Notes under the pieces: generated by a model
What the model was told of the DNA's origin: nothing
The model's input: only the letters and a program-made list of their open reading frames with translations
The model's database searches: none
In this document: one piece after another, positions 48,311 through 56,992 of the stretch
Position numbering within the stretch: position 1 is the first letter of the stretch
Layout: each line of letters opens with the position of its first letter
Program-made: the position numbers and the translations under genes
Assembly: GCF_002453355.1 (NCBI RefSeq)
Contig: NZ_DKGQ01000042.1
Span: 54,004 to 118,003, forward strand
Direction: 5' to 3'
DNA: 64,000 bases
From: Psychrobacter sp. UBA6766
GTDB taxonomy: Bacteria > Pseudomonadota > Gammaproteobacteria > Pseudomonadales > Moraxellaceae

Positions 48311-49326
48311 TGTTTAATTATGGTGATGTATTAGATTTACCCTTAATTTGGGGCGGATTGATTGCTCTATCAGTTTTTATCTACGTCTTACTGGATGGTT
48401 TTGATTTGGGCTGCGGTATCTTATTCCCGTTTGCCGGCTCTGATAAAAATCGTAGCCGAATGATGAACTCTATTGCCCCTTTTTGGGATGGTAACGAGAC
48501 TTGGTTGGTACTTGGCGGTGGAGGTTTGTTCGCCGCCTTTCCTGTCGCCTACGGCATCATTATGAGCGGTCTTTATTTACCGGTTATCTTTATGCTGTTT
48601 GGCTTAATTATGCGCGGTGTGGCATTTGAATTTCGTTTTAAAGCAACGGCGCATCGCTATGTTTGGGACGGTTTCTTTTTTATTGGCTCTGTCGTCGCTA
48701 CTTTTACCCAAGGCATTATGCTGGGGGCGCTAGTACAAGGTTTAGAAGCAAGTAATCGTCTGTATACGGGCGGTCCTTTCGATTGGTTCTCACCTTTCTC
48801 TATCATGTGCGGCTTTGCACTATTAATTGGTTATGCGCTACTTGGTTCTACTTGGCTGATTATCAAAACCGAACACACACTACAAGTGTGGGCGCGTAAA
48901 GTTTCAGGTTGGCTGCTCACGGCCTTAATCGTCGCAATGATTGCGGTCACGATATTTATGTATTTTTCAGATATCGAAGCGCTTGAAGGTTGGTTTAGCT
49001 TACCAGGTTTGTTGTACCTTGCTCCTATGCCGGTTATCGTGTTGCTCTTATTCTTCTTTATGCGTAAAGATTTAACCACTGAGCGTGAATATCGTCCATT
49101 TTTATTAACCGTTGCATTGTTTTTGATGGGTTATATCGGGGTTTGTATGGCGATATTCCCCTATATCGTACCGTATCAGATGACCATTTATGAGGCGGCA
49201 GCGGCTGATACTTCGCTCTCCTTTATGCTAATCGGCGCCGGTATTATGTTGCCAATTATCTTAAGTTATACAGCTTTTGCTTATTATACTTTTAAAGGTA
49301 AAACCAACCATGAGCACATGTATTAA
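48310..49326 (+). CDS. cydB: Cytochrome bd-type (CIO) ubiquinol oxidase subunit II
   Basis: A 338-residue integral membrane protein with about eight helices that pairs with CydA. Conserved segments are YVLLDGFDLGCGILFPFAG, NSIAPFWDGNETWLVLGGG, AFPVAYGIIMSGLYLPVIF and a late YMGYIGVCMAIFPYIVP-type helix. The length agrees with CioB proteins (335-340). Its ATG uses the last base of the cydA stop codon, so the two are translationally coupled. A tiny DUF2474 gene follows within 40 bp, and the operon ends in a terminator. Confidence 0.96.
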   Translation: MFNYGDVLDLPLIWGGLIALSVFIYVLLDGFDLGCGILFPFAGSDKNRSRMMNSIAPFWDGNETWLVLGGGGLFAAFPVAYGIIMSGLYLPVIFMLFGLIMRGVAFEFRFKATAHRYVWDGFFFIGSVVATFTQGIMLGALVQGLEASNRLYTGGPFDWFSPFSIMCGFALLIGYALLGSTWLIIKTEHTLQVWARKVSGWLLTALIVAMIAVTIFMYFSDIEALEGWFSLPGLLYLAPMPVIVLLLFFFMRKDLTTEREYRPFLLTVALFLMGYIGVCMAIFPYIVPYQMTIYEAAAADTSLSFMLIGAGIMLPIILSYTAFAYYTFKGKTNHEHMY

Positions 49327-49362
49327 TCAGTATTCTAGATCCTAATTTTTCAGGAGTTCAAT

Positions 49363-49479
49363 GTGAAAAAGCTCAGTAAAAAACAGTCACAATGGGCATG
49401 GTTTATTGGCTTATATCTCGCTGGTTTTTTGGTTGTGTTTACCGTCGCTCAATTAATAAAATTGGCAATGGGTGTTTAA
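49363..49479 (+). CDS. DUF2474-type small membrane protein of the bd/CIO oxidase operon
   Basis: A 38-residue protein starting with GTG at 49363 and ending at TAA 49477-49479. A strong CAGGAG (49351-49356) lies six bases upstream, which supports real translation. It has a basic N-terminus (KKLSKKQSQ), then one membrane helix (WAWFIGLYLAGFLVVFTVAQ), and ends LIKLAMGV. Small proteins of the DUF2474 type follow CIO-type cydAB genes in pseudomonads and are analogous to CydX, which stabilises the haem sites of E. coli bd oxidase. That role is inferred by analogy. It is 36 bp past the cydB stop and before the operon terminator. Confidence 0.85.
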   Translation: MKKLSKKQSQWAWFIGLYLAGFLVVFTVAQLIKLAMGV

Positions 49480-49513
49480 AACATCTCACTATTTTTATCA
49501 CACTTATAGGCCT

Positions 49514-49549
49514 AAAAAAGCAGCGTTAATGACTTAGCACTGCTTTTTT
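49514..49549 (+). terminator. Terminator of the cydAB operon
   Basis: AAAAAAGCAG (49514-49523) pairs with CTGCTTTTTT (49540-49549), followed by further T residues. The A-run lets it serve the convergent murU gene as well. Confidence 0.82.
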
Positions 49550-49580
49550 TATTTCTACGTTTATCTATAATAGTGACCGC

Positions 49581-50309
49581 TTATGCACCGCGATGATTAT
49601 CAACGCTGTGACTTTCGATAAATTCATTAACCTGTGCTAAGCGCTCAGGCGTACCGACGTCTATCCAATTGTCTTTAATCACCTCAGCGGTAATTTGAAA
49701 CTTTAGCATGGCTTGTTTTAATAATGGCGCAAGCGCTGCAGGTTGCCCTGATACCAGCCCATCAACCAATCTAGGCGAGACAACGCTGATACCGGCAAAG
49801 GTATATTTGTCAGCGTCGGCAATTGGCTGCTCGCTCGCCAGTCCATTATTGATAGCGAAGTCGCCACCATTATTATGATCAGGATTATCAATCAATAACA
49901 AATGGGCAAGTTGGTCAGGCCCCAGCTTATAGTCCTGCAGCTGAGCAAAATCATAGGTTGTCCAAACGTCAGAGTTTACTAAGATAAAAGGCTCATCGCG
50001 CAGCTTGCCTGTTTGTAGCGCATTAAAAATGCCACCAGCCGTTTCAAGCGGCTCATCGTCCTCAACCGACCAATGCAGCGTCACGCCATACTCTGCACCA
50101 TAACCCAACGTCTGCATCAGCTTATCCGAAAGCCATGACGCATTAATAGTAATATCAACAATGCCAGCAGCCTGAAGCGCTTTAATATGCCAGACAATGA
50201 GCGGCTGTCCGCCTACTTCAACCAAAGGCTTTGGCGTCTCAAGCGTTAAAGGACGCAGGCGCGTACCCTTACCAGCCGCCAAAATCATTGCTTGCGTTAT
50301 TACCGACAT
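49581..50309 (-). CDS. murU: N-acetylmuramate alpha-1-phosphate uridylyltransferase (MurU-type nucleotidyltransferase)
   Basis: A 242-residue sugar-1-phosphate nucleotidyltransferase. The signature MILAAGKGTRLRPLTLETPK is at the N-terminus, followed by KPLVEVGGQPLIVWH, LVNSDVWTTYDF (metal-binding Asp) and DNWIDVGTPERLAQVNEF at the C-terminus. Together with AmgK it forms the recycling bypass that turns free MurNAc into UDP-MurNAc without MurA, giving intrinsic fosfomycin tolerance in Pseudomonas putida and P. aeruginosa. The specificity is supported by its place directly after amgK and next to lptD-surA, the same order as in pseudomonads. The gap to amgK is 108 bp, so co-transcription is likely. 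Confidence 0.9.
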   Translation of the reverse strand: MSVITQAMILAAGKGTRLRPLTLETPKPLVEVGGQPLIVWHIKALQAAGIVDITINASWLSDKLMQTLGYGAEYGVTLHWSVEDDEPLETAGGIFNALQTGKLRDEPFILVNSDVWTTYDFAQLQDYKLGPDQLAHLLLIDNPDHNNGGDFAINNGLASEQPIADADKYTFAGISVVSPRLVDGLVSGQPAALAPLLKQAMLKFQITAEVIKDNWIDVGTPERLAQVNEFIESHSVDNHRGA

Positions 50310-50417
50310 ACACGCTCCTTGTTGTTAACTGTATTGTTGCCTATTTTTTAACCATTGACCGTTTTAGATAAGTGCAAACCGTCAATACTGTAAACGCTTT
50401 GACTTTTTTAATCTTAT

Positions 50418-51533
50418 TTAAACGTATTGCTGGGCAAATTTATTTTGATAAGCAGGCAAGATAGACTCTCGCAGCCATTCATTAAAAGGAATGACCGCTT
50501 GTTGCATATCATGACTGCCATACTCTGCAAGCCACTCTAGCTCAAAGATTAAATCACGCATGACTTTTGGAATATCAGCCAAATAGCGATTTTTTCCATC
50601 ACGTTCAAACAAGCGGATAAAAATACCCAGCACTTTTAAATGCCGTTGTACGCCCATCACATTGACATCGTTTTCAAACTGAGCAGTATTATCAGCGGTT
50701 GCAAGCCCGGCCTGTTTTTGCAATTGCCAACAGTCCTGAATCCAGCTTGACACTTGACTCTCTGGCCATTCGACATAGGCATCGCGTATTAACGATACCA
50801 AATCATAGGTATACGAACCTATCACCGCATCTTGAAAGTCAATCACCCCCAAGCGCGAATGATCCGCTTGGTCTTGCATCAAATTGCGGCTGTGATAGTC
50901 GCGATGCACAATGACCTGCGGTTGTGACAAAATCTCGGTTATCAAAGCCGATTTAAGGTTCTCCCAAAGCGATTGTTCAAGCTCAACGCCAATATAGGGG
51001 ATAAACCATTCGCTAAACAAATCCATCTCACGGGTCAATAGTGCCGTATCGTAATCAGGCAATTGATAATCCGTTTTTGCAGTCGCTACTGACAGCGCTT
51101 GCAAGGCAACCAAAGTACGCATCGCCAATTGATAATAATCATTCACCTGAGCGGCTGGCGCATCAACCAGCAGATGAGCAAACTCTACGGCGCCAAAATC
51201 TTGCAACACTAAAAAGCCTTTTGCAACGTCTTGAGCAACGAGCGTCGGTACATTGATTGCTGATGACATCAGCTTTGCGACATTAATAAACTGCTGCAAA
51301 GCGTCTTGTTCATCAGCCGAATCCATGACAATATAGCGCCCAGTTTCATAGTGACCAGTCCCTACATCATCATTATCAAGTAACTGGATACGGTGATATT
51401 GACGCGCGCTGGCATCACCAGGCAGACTATCAAGAGTAATTTTTTGATTGGTAAATACCTCTTGTAGCCATTGCTCTAACTGCTGTTGGCGAGTAACGTC
51501 TACACTATGTTCTAACAGGGTTTTATTCGTCAT
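50418..51533 (-). CDS. amgK: N-acetylmuramate/N-acetylglucosamine kinase AmgK
   Basis: A 371-residue aminoglycoside-phosphotransferase-fold kinase that phosphorylates the anomeric position of MurNAc (or GlcNAc) released by recycling. The catalytic loop reads VIVHRDYHSRNLM, with LGVIDFQDAVIGSYTYDLVS containing the magnesium-binding Asp; GDASARQYHRI and VLQDFGAVEFAH are typical of the family. The ATG at 51533 (MTNKTLLEHS) is preferred; the frame is open to 51566 through other starts (TTG, ATG 51563), but none has a good ribosome-binding site. It is divergent from lptD across about 360 bp and precedes murU. The two enzymes act in sequence. Confidence 0.9.
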   Translation of the reverse strand: MTNKTLLEHSVDVTRQQQLEQWLQEVFTNQKITLDSLPGDASARQYHRIQLLDNDDVGTGHYETGRYIVMDSADEQDALQQFINVAKLMSSAINVPTLVAQDVAKGFLVLQDFGAVEFAHLLVDAPAAQVNDYYQLAMRTLVALQALSVATAKTDYQLPDYDTALLTREMDLFSEWFIPYIGVELEQSLWENLKSALITEILSQPQVIVHRDYHSRNLMQDQADHSRLGVIDFQDAVIGSYTYDLVSLIRDAYVEWPESQVSSWIQDCWQLQKQAGLATADNTAQFENDVNVMGVQRHLKVLGIFIRLFERDGKNRYLADIPKVMRDLIFELEWLAEYGSHDMQQAVIPFNEWLRESILPAYQNKFAQQYV

Positions 51534-51566
51534 AAAAAGTATCGCAAAGTAAATATCAGTCATCAA

Positions 51567-51892
51567 CGACTAAATTAGTGATATGGGTGGTAAATAGTTG
51601 CTAAAATAATGGGCGTGCGATTGACCAACGCAGCGGCTTTAAGCAGATTAATCATTCAAACTCTACGTACTATGAAGCAGTGAGAAAGTCTATATAATCT
51701 GCTATGTTATAAATTTTAGTAAATAGTGTAGCTGATTTGGTTTTTTTTGACTATGATTAGTCGTCATTATATGTAAAACGTTCTGATTTTCGAGATTATC
51801 GTCTAAATGACTGGTTTATTCGCCGTTAAATAGCGCTAAAATATGGCCAGAAATCCAACGATCGCAATCCAATAGGCTCTACAATCATAGGT
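51567..51892. other. Divergent region amgK / lptD, no gene seen
   Basis: A 326-bp gap. A TTGACT hexamer at 51747-51752 followed by TATATG 15 bases later could be a weak lptD promoter. GACTA/TAGTC at 51750-51763 forms a small dyad. Nothing else is recognised. Confidence 0.35.
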
Positions 51893-54800
51893 GTGCCCTT
51901 GTTATACTCTCCGCTTTACCAAAGCATCCGTTTGATTTTATTTGGCGCCTTGGGCTTATCCAGCCTGACGGTCAGTGCGGCTCTTAATACTATCGACAAC
52001 AACGTTGATGCACCGCTGACTGAGCCATTGGTCACCGACAACGCTAGTAATTATAACGCTGAGGTCGCGCCTGATGCTCATAACCGTGTGAATCAAGATA
52101 TTCGTTATCAACGCAATCGTACGCAAGATAATGACAATAAAAATGCCAACTCTGAAAATGTTAGCGGTAAAAGCACTGCCTTTAAAGAAAATGACAGTCA
52201 AACCCAAAATATAGCTACTAATACAAATAGTAAAATCGCAACTACTCCTATTTTTAATAATGATGACGCAGTCGATAATGGCAGTCTAGACATTACGGCA
52301 ATTAATGACAGCAGTGACAGTATTAATCCCAGCAATAATTCTACTAAAGCAAACGGTACCACTGCGCCCGTTAATAATCGTAATACAGCAGAAACTACCA
52401 CTAAAACCAATAAACGCCACGTTAATACTGATGATGACAGTATTCAAGACAGTCTGATGCGTTTGGCGGAATTTTACGAATTGACGCCCGATACAGATCC
52501 GTCAACGTTAAATAATACCAACAATGATAACTCTGCAAGCTCTCAGCAAGAGGATATGCAAAATACACTTACTACCCAGACCATTGCCCCTGTAGGCAAC
52601 GACTTAAAGCTCCTACCAAATAGTGTCGATAGTGCTCAGCGCTGCGAAGGCCAATGGGTCTATCCTAAGAAAAATCCTAACTACCAGCGCGCTGTTAATG
52701 AAACGGGCACAAGCAATGGTCAGCCAGCTCCTAACTTAAACGGCATTCCTAATAACCAAGCGCCATTATTTGCAGAGTCGGATTATGGCTATTATGATAA
52801 TGTCGATTATGCTGAGCTCTCAGGTAATGTTATTGTCGACCAAGGTACGCAGCACATCGAAGCGGAAAAAATCGTTCTCGACTTGAATAACAATGTAGCG
52901 GCCGCGCAAGGTAAAGTGATGTTTACTGATCAAGCGACGGGGCAAAATAAAAACGCCGCTGGCTCATCGCAATCTAGCCGTGTTCAAAACAACAATGTCC
53001 GAAATAATAAAGCCAGCCTTACCGATAAAGCGTCGACAGGTGGTCTTATCGGTGTTGCAGACAGCTTAAACTATAATACTGAAACTGGCCAATCAACGGC
53101 TGAGGACGTGGCTTTTGCCAGCGTAGAGCTGCAAGCACACGGCTATGCCAAGCGCTTAAATCGCCCTAACGAAACGCAGTATGAGCTTGATGAGGTGATG
53201 TTTAGTACTTGCCCACCGACCAACCGCAAATGGCAGTTTGATGCCAAAAGTATCGATTTAGATACCGAAACCGGCCGCGGTGAAGCTTACAATACGACCT
53301 TCCGTATCGCTGATGTTCCAATATTTTATTTACCCTATTTTAACTTTCCTATAGACAATCGTCGTAGTAGTGGCTTTTTATTGCCCAGCGCGAGTGTTGG
53401 TAGTGAAAGCGGTCTTGAAGTTGACGTGCCTTATTACTTTAATTTAGCGCCCAACTACGACGCCACCCTTAATACCCGAGTTTATACCAATCGTAACCCC
53501 ATGCTCTCAGGTGAGTTCCGCTATTTAACTGAGGATTATGGCGAAGGGGTTTTTAACGGTTCTTATCTGCCAAATGACAGAGAATATGACGGCGAAGATC
53601 GCAGTAGCTTTTTTTATGATCATTATTGGTCATCTAGCAGCATCCCACGTTTAAGTGGTGATGCAAAATACAGCTATGTGTCTGATGCCGATTATCTCAA
53701 CGATTTTGATACGTTAGGTTTGTCCGACAATACTTTAAACCTACCGCGCCGTGCTCGAGTTAATTATTATAATGATTATGTCAATGGTGAATTAAAAGTT
53801 GAAACCTTCCAAACGCTCGATGCTTTTAATAATAATGGGCAGCCATTACAAGACAAAGATAAGCCCTACTCGCGCTTGCCGCAGCTCAAACTTGATTATC
53901 GCCTGCCGTGGGCAAAGAGCTTTGATATTACGGGCGTAAGTGACTCCGCTTATTTTAAAAAGTCCATCGATGATGGTTCTGAAAATGAGAAAAGTGGCAC
54001 GCGATTTTATAATAAGCTGAGCGCCGTTTATCCAATGGAAAAATCTTGGGGCTATATTAAACCTAAGATTAGCTTACAGCATCTGTATACATCTTATGAT
54101 GAAGACAGTTTAGCGGATAACGATCTGAGCAAAGACGATGGTAATCAATCGGTGTTTGTGCCACAAGTCAGCGTTGACGCTGGTTTGCACTTTTATCAAG
54201 CAGGCTCACCTTTTGGTGCCTTTGACGATACCTTGGGCGGGTATCGTTTACTCAGTCCGCGCTTAAAGTACACCTACTCGCCCTATAAAGACCAAAACGA
54301 TATTCCTAACTTCAATACTCGTATCGCTTCTATCAACTATGAGCAACTGTTTTCGGACAGTTGGTTTTTAGGCCATGACCGCCTGCAAGACTTGCATGCC
54401 TTTACACCAGGTATTAATTATCGTTACATCGATGCAACGGGGGTGACACGTTTTGATGGTAGCATTGCAGAGCAGTTTTATATCGACGATGGACGCGTGA
54501 CTCTCGATGGTGAAAAACCAGTATTAACGTCCTCTTCATCCGGATTGGTATGGGATACCAGTACGCAACCTTACAATAACGTCTGGGTCGATATGAGTGG
54601 CGCCCTGACCAAAAGCTATGATTTAAACTATATCACTACTGAGCTGCGTTATCAGCCGTCCGATAACAGCTTATTTAACGTCGGTTTTGTGAAGCGTATG
54701 CGTGATGAAAACACCGATCAATTACCTTTATCGGCATTTACAGCATCGGCGATTTTCCCGGTTAATAATAACTGGCGCGTATTGGCGCAGGGTCAGTATG

Positions 54801-55048
54801 ATTATAATCGTAATAAGATGCTTGATTCGTTAGTCGGCGTTGATTATGAGGATTGCTGTTTTGGTTTTGCAGTTTATGGTCGTCGTTACTATAATGACTT
54901 AAACATCAAAGACAAACCCACACAGGCGATTATGGCAGAAATCAGACTCAATGGTCTTGGTAGCGGTAGCGGTAGCAGTCGCTTAACGCGCTTACTTGCT
55001 GACAAAGTGTTAGGATTTGAGCCAGTTCAAAGCGCATGGAAGGATTAA
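51893..55048 (+). CDS. lptD: LPS-assembly protein LptD with long low-complexity N-terminal region
   Basis: A 1051-residue outer-membrane barrel that inserts LPS with LptE; E. coli LptD has 784. A signal peptide (about 1-30, ending TVSAA) is followed by about 210 residues rich in Asn, Thr, Ser and Asp. The LptA-like periplasmic domain lies at about 250-450, itself interrupted by a Ser/Asn-rich stretch (about 350-380); the barrel runs from about 450 (FLLPSASVGSESGLEVDVPY). The four cysteines needed for the non-consecutive disulfides are kept: C251 (QRCEGQWVYPK), C440 (STCPPTNRKW), and C988-C989 (DYEDCCFGF). The start is a GTG with little ribosome-binding sequence. surA follows. Confidence 0.96.
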   Translation: MPLLYSPLYQSIRLILFGALGLSSLTVSAALNTIDNNVDAPLTEPLVTDNASNYNAEVAPDAHNRVNQDIRYQRNRTQDNDNKNANSENVSGKSTAFKENDSQTQNIATNTNSKIATTPIFNNDDAVDNGSLDITAINDSSDSINPSNNSTKANGTTAPVNNRNTAETTTKTNKRHVNTDDDSIQDSLMRLAEFYELTPDTDPSTLNNTNNDNSASSQQEDMQNTLTTQTIAPVGNDLKLLPNSVDSAQRCEGQWVYPKKNPNYQRAVNETGTSNGQPAPNLNGIPNNQAPLFAESDYGYYDNVDYAELSGNVIVDQGTQHIEAEKIVLDLNNNVAAAQGKVMFTDQATGQNKNAAGSSQSSRVQNNNVRNNKASLTDKASTGGLIGVADSLNYNTETGQSTAEDVAFASVELQAHGYAKRLNRPNETQYELDEVMFSTCPPTNRKWQFDAKSIDLDTETGRGEAYNTTFRIADVPIFYLPYFNFPIDNRRSSGFLLPSASVGSESGLEVDVPYYFNLAPNYDATLNTRVYTNRNPMLSGEFRYLTEDYGEGVFNGSYLPNDREYDGEDRSSFFYDHYWSSSSIPRLSGDAKYSYVSDADYLNDFDTLGLSDNTLNLPRRARVNYYNDYVNGELKVETFQTLDAFNNNGQPLQDKDKPYSRLPQLKLDYRLPWAKSFDITGVSDSAYFKKSIDDGSENEKSGTRFYNKLSAVYPMEKSWGYIKPKISLQHLYTSYDEDSLADNDLSKDDGNQSVFVPQVSVDAGLHFYQAGSPFGAFDDTLGGYRLLSPRLKYTYSPYKDQNDIPNFNTRIASINYEQLFSDSWFLGHDRLQDLHAFTPGINYRYIDATGVTRFDGSIAEQFYIDDGRVTLDGEKPVLTSSSSGLVWDTSTQPYNNVWVDMSGALTKSYDLNYITTELRYQPSDNSLFNVGFVKRMRDENTDQLPLSAFTASAIFPVNNNWRVLAQGQYDYNRNKMLDSLVGVDYEDCCFGFAVYGRRYYNDLNIKDKPTQAIMAEIRLNGLGSGSGSSRLTRLLADKVLGFEPVQSAWKD

Positions 55049-55241
55049 TAAAGCATCACATGTACAGTCAGATTAAAGTATGATAGATGGTTTATGTATA
55101 AAGTACCACTTGTGATATAACAGCATATAACATTGTTTGAACCCTATTATAAACAGCCATAGCCGCTACTTCACTATTAACAGTAACGTCAATAGGCTTA
55201 ACCGATTACCATCCGATGCAATGACATTGATGAGGAGCATC

Positions 55242-56651
55242 ATGAGATTTTTTTCTTTACGTCAAACGAGCCGAGCTGTATTGCTTTCTATGGGTATGAC
55301 AGGCGCTATTGCTCTGAGCCTGAGTGCGCAAGCAGCCACCGTTAAGCCTGCAAAAGCTTCAGCCGCAAAAGTTGATGCTGGCACTCAGCAAAATAGCACC
55401 GCACGTTTGACGCCTGCCAATAGCACAGATGGCATCATTGCATTGGTCAACGAAAATGCTATCTTAAAAAGCGATTTAATCGCTGCTATGGCGCAAACCC
55501 AAGCGCGTGCTCAAGCAGTGGGTGAACCGATTGCCAATTCAGCCCAGCTCCAGTCTGAAGTATTAAATGCGCTCATCTTGCGTGAATTACAGCTTTCAAT
55601 GGTCAAGCGAATTGGATTAAACCCTGATGAAGCAGCGATTAATCAACGTCTGGCTCAAATCGCCCAAACAGAAGGGCTAAATAGCATTGGTGAGCTACAG
55701 CAACGTTTAGATAGTGCGAAACCGGGTAGCTATGCCACTCTACGCGCACAATTAATTGAAGATGCTGCAATTCAAGCATTACAGCAGCGTCAAATCGCAA
55801 GCCGTGTGCGTATTAGCGAACAAGATATCGATGCATTTTTAGCCTCTCCTGAAGCCAAACGCTTAAATCAAAGCGAATATCAAACCATTCATGTTCGTGT
55901 ACCCTACGTGGATGACTATAGCCGATTGTCGGACGCCCAGCGTGATGAAGCACTAAAAGTCGCGCAGCGCCTACGTGCACGATTGCAGGCGCCCAATGTC
56001 GATGTAACGGAAGCTATTGCAGCAAGTCAAGGTAGCTATCCTATTCAGTTGCAAGGTGGCGACATGGGATTTCATAAAGCCGCGGCTCTACCGACTGAGC
56101 TTGCGAGCGAAATCACTAAGCTCGAAGTCGGCGCCGTGAGCGCTCCGTTAGTGACTCCTGAAGGGATTGATATTATCAAATTGGCTGACAAAAAATCCAG
56201 CGATACTATGCTTGTACCGCAGTGGCATACGCGTCATATTCTAGTAAAAGTTGATGAGTTACAAACCGATGCCTTGGCTGAGCAAAAAATTAATGACCTC
56301 TACGAACAGTTACGCAAAGGCGCTGATTTCGCTAGTTTAGCATCGACTTATTCAGACGATCCCGGCTCAGCTGGTCGTGGCGGTGATTTAGATTGGGTTA
56401 GTCAGGATGAGATGATTGGGCCGTTTGAAGTCATGATGAAAAACACCGCGGTTGGTGATTATTCTGCCCCCTTCAAAACTCAGTTTGGTTGGCACATCTT
56501 GAAAGTCGAAGGCAAACGTGAACAAGATGTCAGCGATGAGTACCGTCGTAATATGGCGCGTCAAGCACTGTATCAGCGTCTTGCTCCGCAAGCCAAAGAA
56601 GATTGGCTACAAGAACTACAAGCAGGCGCTTATATCCAAATACTTGGTTAG
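55242..56651 (+). CDS. surA: Periplasmic chaperone and peptidyl-prolyl isomerase SurA
   Basis: A 469-residue periplasmic chaperone that escorts outer-membrane proteins, including LptD, to the Bam complex. A signal peptide (MRFFSLRQTSRAVLLSMGMT then GAIALSLSAQAA) is followed by the SurA N-domain (DGIIALVNENAILKSDLIAA) and two parvulin domains; the second is canonical (WHTRHILVKVDEL, YSDDPGSAGRGGDLDWVSQD, FGWHILKVEGKRE). The start at 55242 is chosen because GAGGAG precedes it and it begins a standard signal peptide; the frame is open to 55137. It follows lptD in the usual lptD-surA order and ends with a strong terminator. Confidence 0.95.
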   Translation: MRFFSLRQTSRAVLLSMGMTGAIALSLSAQAATVKPAKASAAKVDAGTQQNSTARLTPANSTDGIIALVNENAILKSDLIAAMAQTQARAQAVGEPIANSAQLQSEVLNALILRELQLSMVKRIGLNPDEAAINQRLAQIAQTEGLNSIGELQQRLDSAKPGSYATLRAQLIEDAAIQALQQRQIASRVRISEQDIDAFLASPEAKRLNQSEYQTIHVRVPYVDDYSRLSDAQRDEALKVAQRLRARLQAPNVDVTEAIAASQGSYPIQLQGGDMGFHKAAALPTELASEITKLEVGAVSAPLVTPEGIDIIKLADKKSSDTMLVPQWHTRHILVKVDELQTDALAEQKINDLYEQLRKGADFASLASTYSDDPGSAGRGGDLDWVSQDEMIGPFEVMMKNTAVGDYSAPFKTQFGWHILKVEGKREQDVSDEYRRNMARQALYQRLAPQAKEDWLQELQAGAYIQILG

Positions 56652-56693
56652 CTGTTGATCATCGGATAAGAAAGCGAACGTATTGTATAAAAG

Positions 56694-56724
56694 AAGGGTA
56701 GATGCCGATGCGTCTGCCCTTTTT
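56694..56724 (+). terminator. surA terminator
   Basis: AAGGGTAGATGC (56694-56705) pairs with GCGTCTGCCCTT (56710-56721), with two G-T pairs and a four-base loop, followed by T residues. It ends the lptD-surA unit about 45 nt past surA. Confidence 0.88.
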
Positions 56725-56756
56725 ACTATTTAAAGCATTTATTAATACCAATACAC

Positions 56757-56795
56757 AAAGAAAAGCCCCGAACCTAGGGCGATGGGTTCAGGGCT
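56757..56795 (-). terminator. Terminator of the putative regulatory RNA
   Basis: AGCCCCGAACC (56764-56774) pairs with GGTTCAGGGCT (56785-56795) with one mismatch. On the minus strand it is followed by TTTTCTTT. It faces the surA terminator and lies 275 nt past the stop of the upstream endonuclease-like gene. Confidence 0.8.
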
Positions 56796-56936
56796 ATGGC
56801 GTTTCATATTGTTGTTATTATCTCTTCCGTGTTGACTCATCCTAAGTCATAAACAGTAACCTATAAGACAGCGGGCTGACCTGTGCTTTTATCGTTACTG
56901 CCTCAACACTGCATCCTTGCGTATCCTTGTGTTGAT
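56757..56936 (-). ncRNA. Putative Gac-controlled Rsm/Csr-type regulatory RNA
   Basis: A candidate RNA of about 180 nt on the minus strand. Evidence, all read from sequence: a GacA-like box (56993-57010), a TAGAAT -10 box (56943-56948), four GGA motifs (at 56924-56926, 56914-56916, 56840-56842 and 56826-56828), nested pairing arms (GTGTTGA/TCAACAC, CAGTAAC/GTTACTG, ACAG/CTGT), an unpaired AACAACAATA stretch, and a final hairpin with a T-rich tail. The first two GGA motifs sit in a 19-nt loop closed by TCAACAC/GTGTTGA. This is the architecture of RsmY/RsmZ/CsrB RNAs that titrate CsrA/RsmA. No Rfam search was possible, and primary-sequence similarity to known members is not claimed. Confidence 0.65.
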
Positions 56937-56942
56937 GGTTGT

Positions 56943-56948
56943 ATTCTA
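56943..56948 (-). promoter_or_regulatory. -10 box of the putative regulatory RNA
   Basis: TAGAAT on the minus strand. The hexamer 17 bases upstream (TAGTCG) is a poor -35, as expected for a promoter that depends on an activator. A start near 56936 would begin with the first TCAACAC arm. Confidence 0.5.
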
Positions 56949-56992
56949 GGTTAATTGACGGGAGACGACTAGAGGCTAAAGACCTTATTTAA

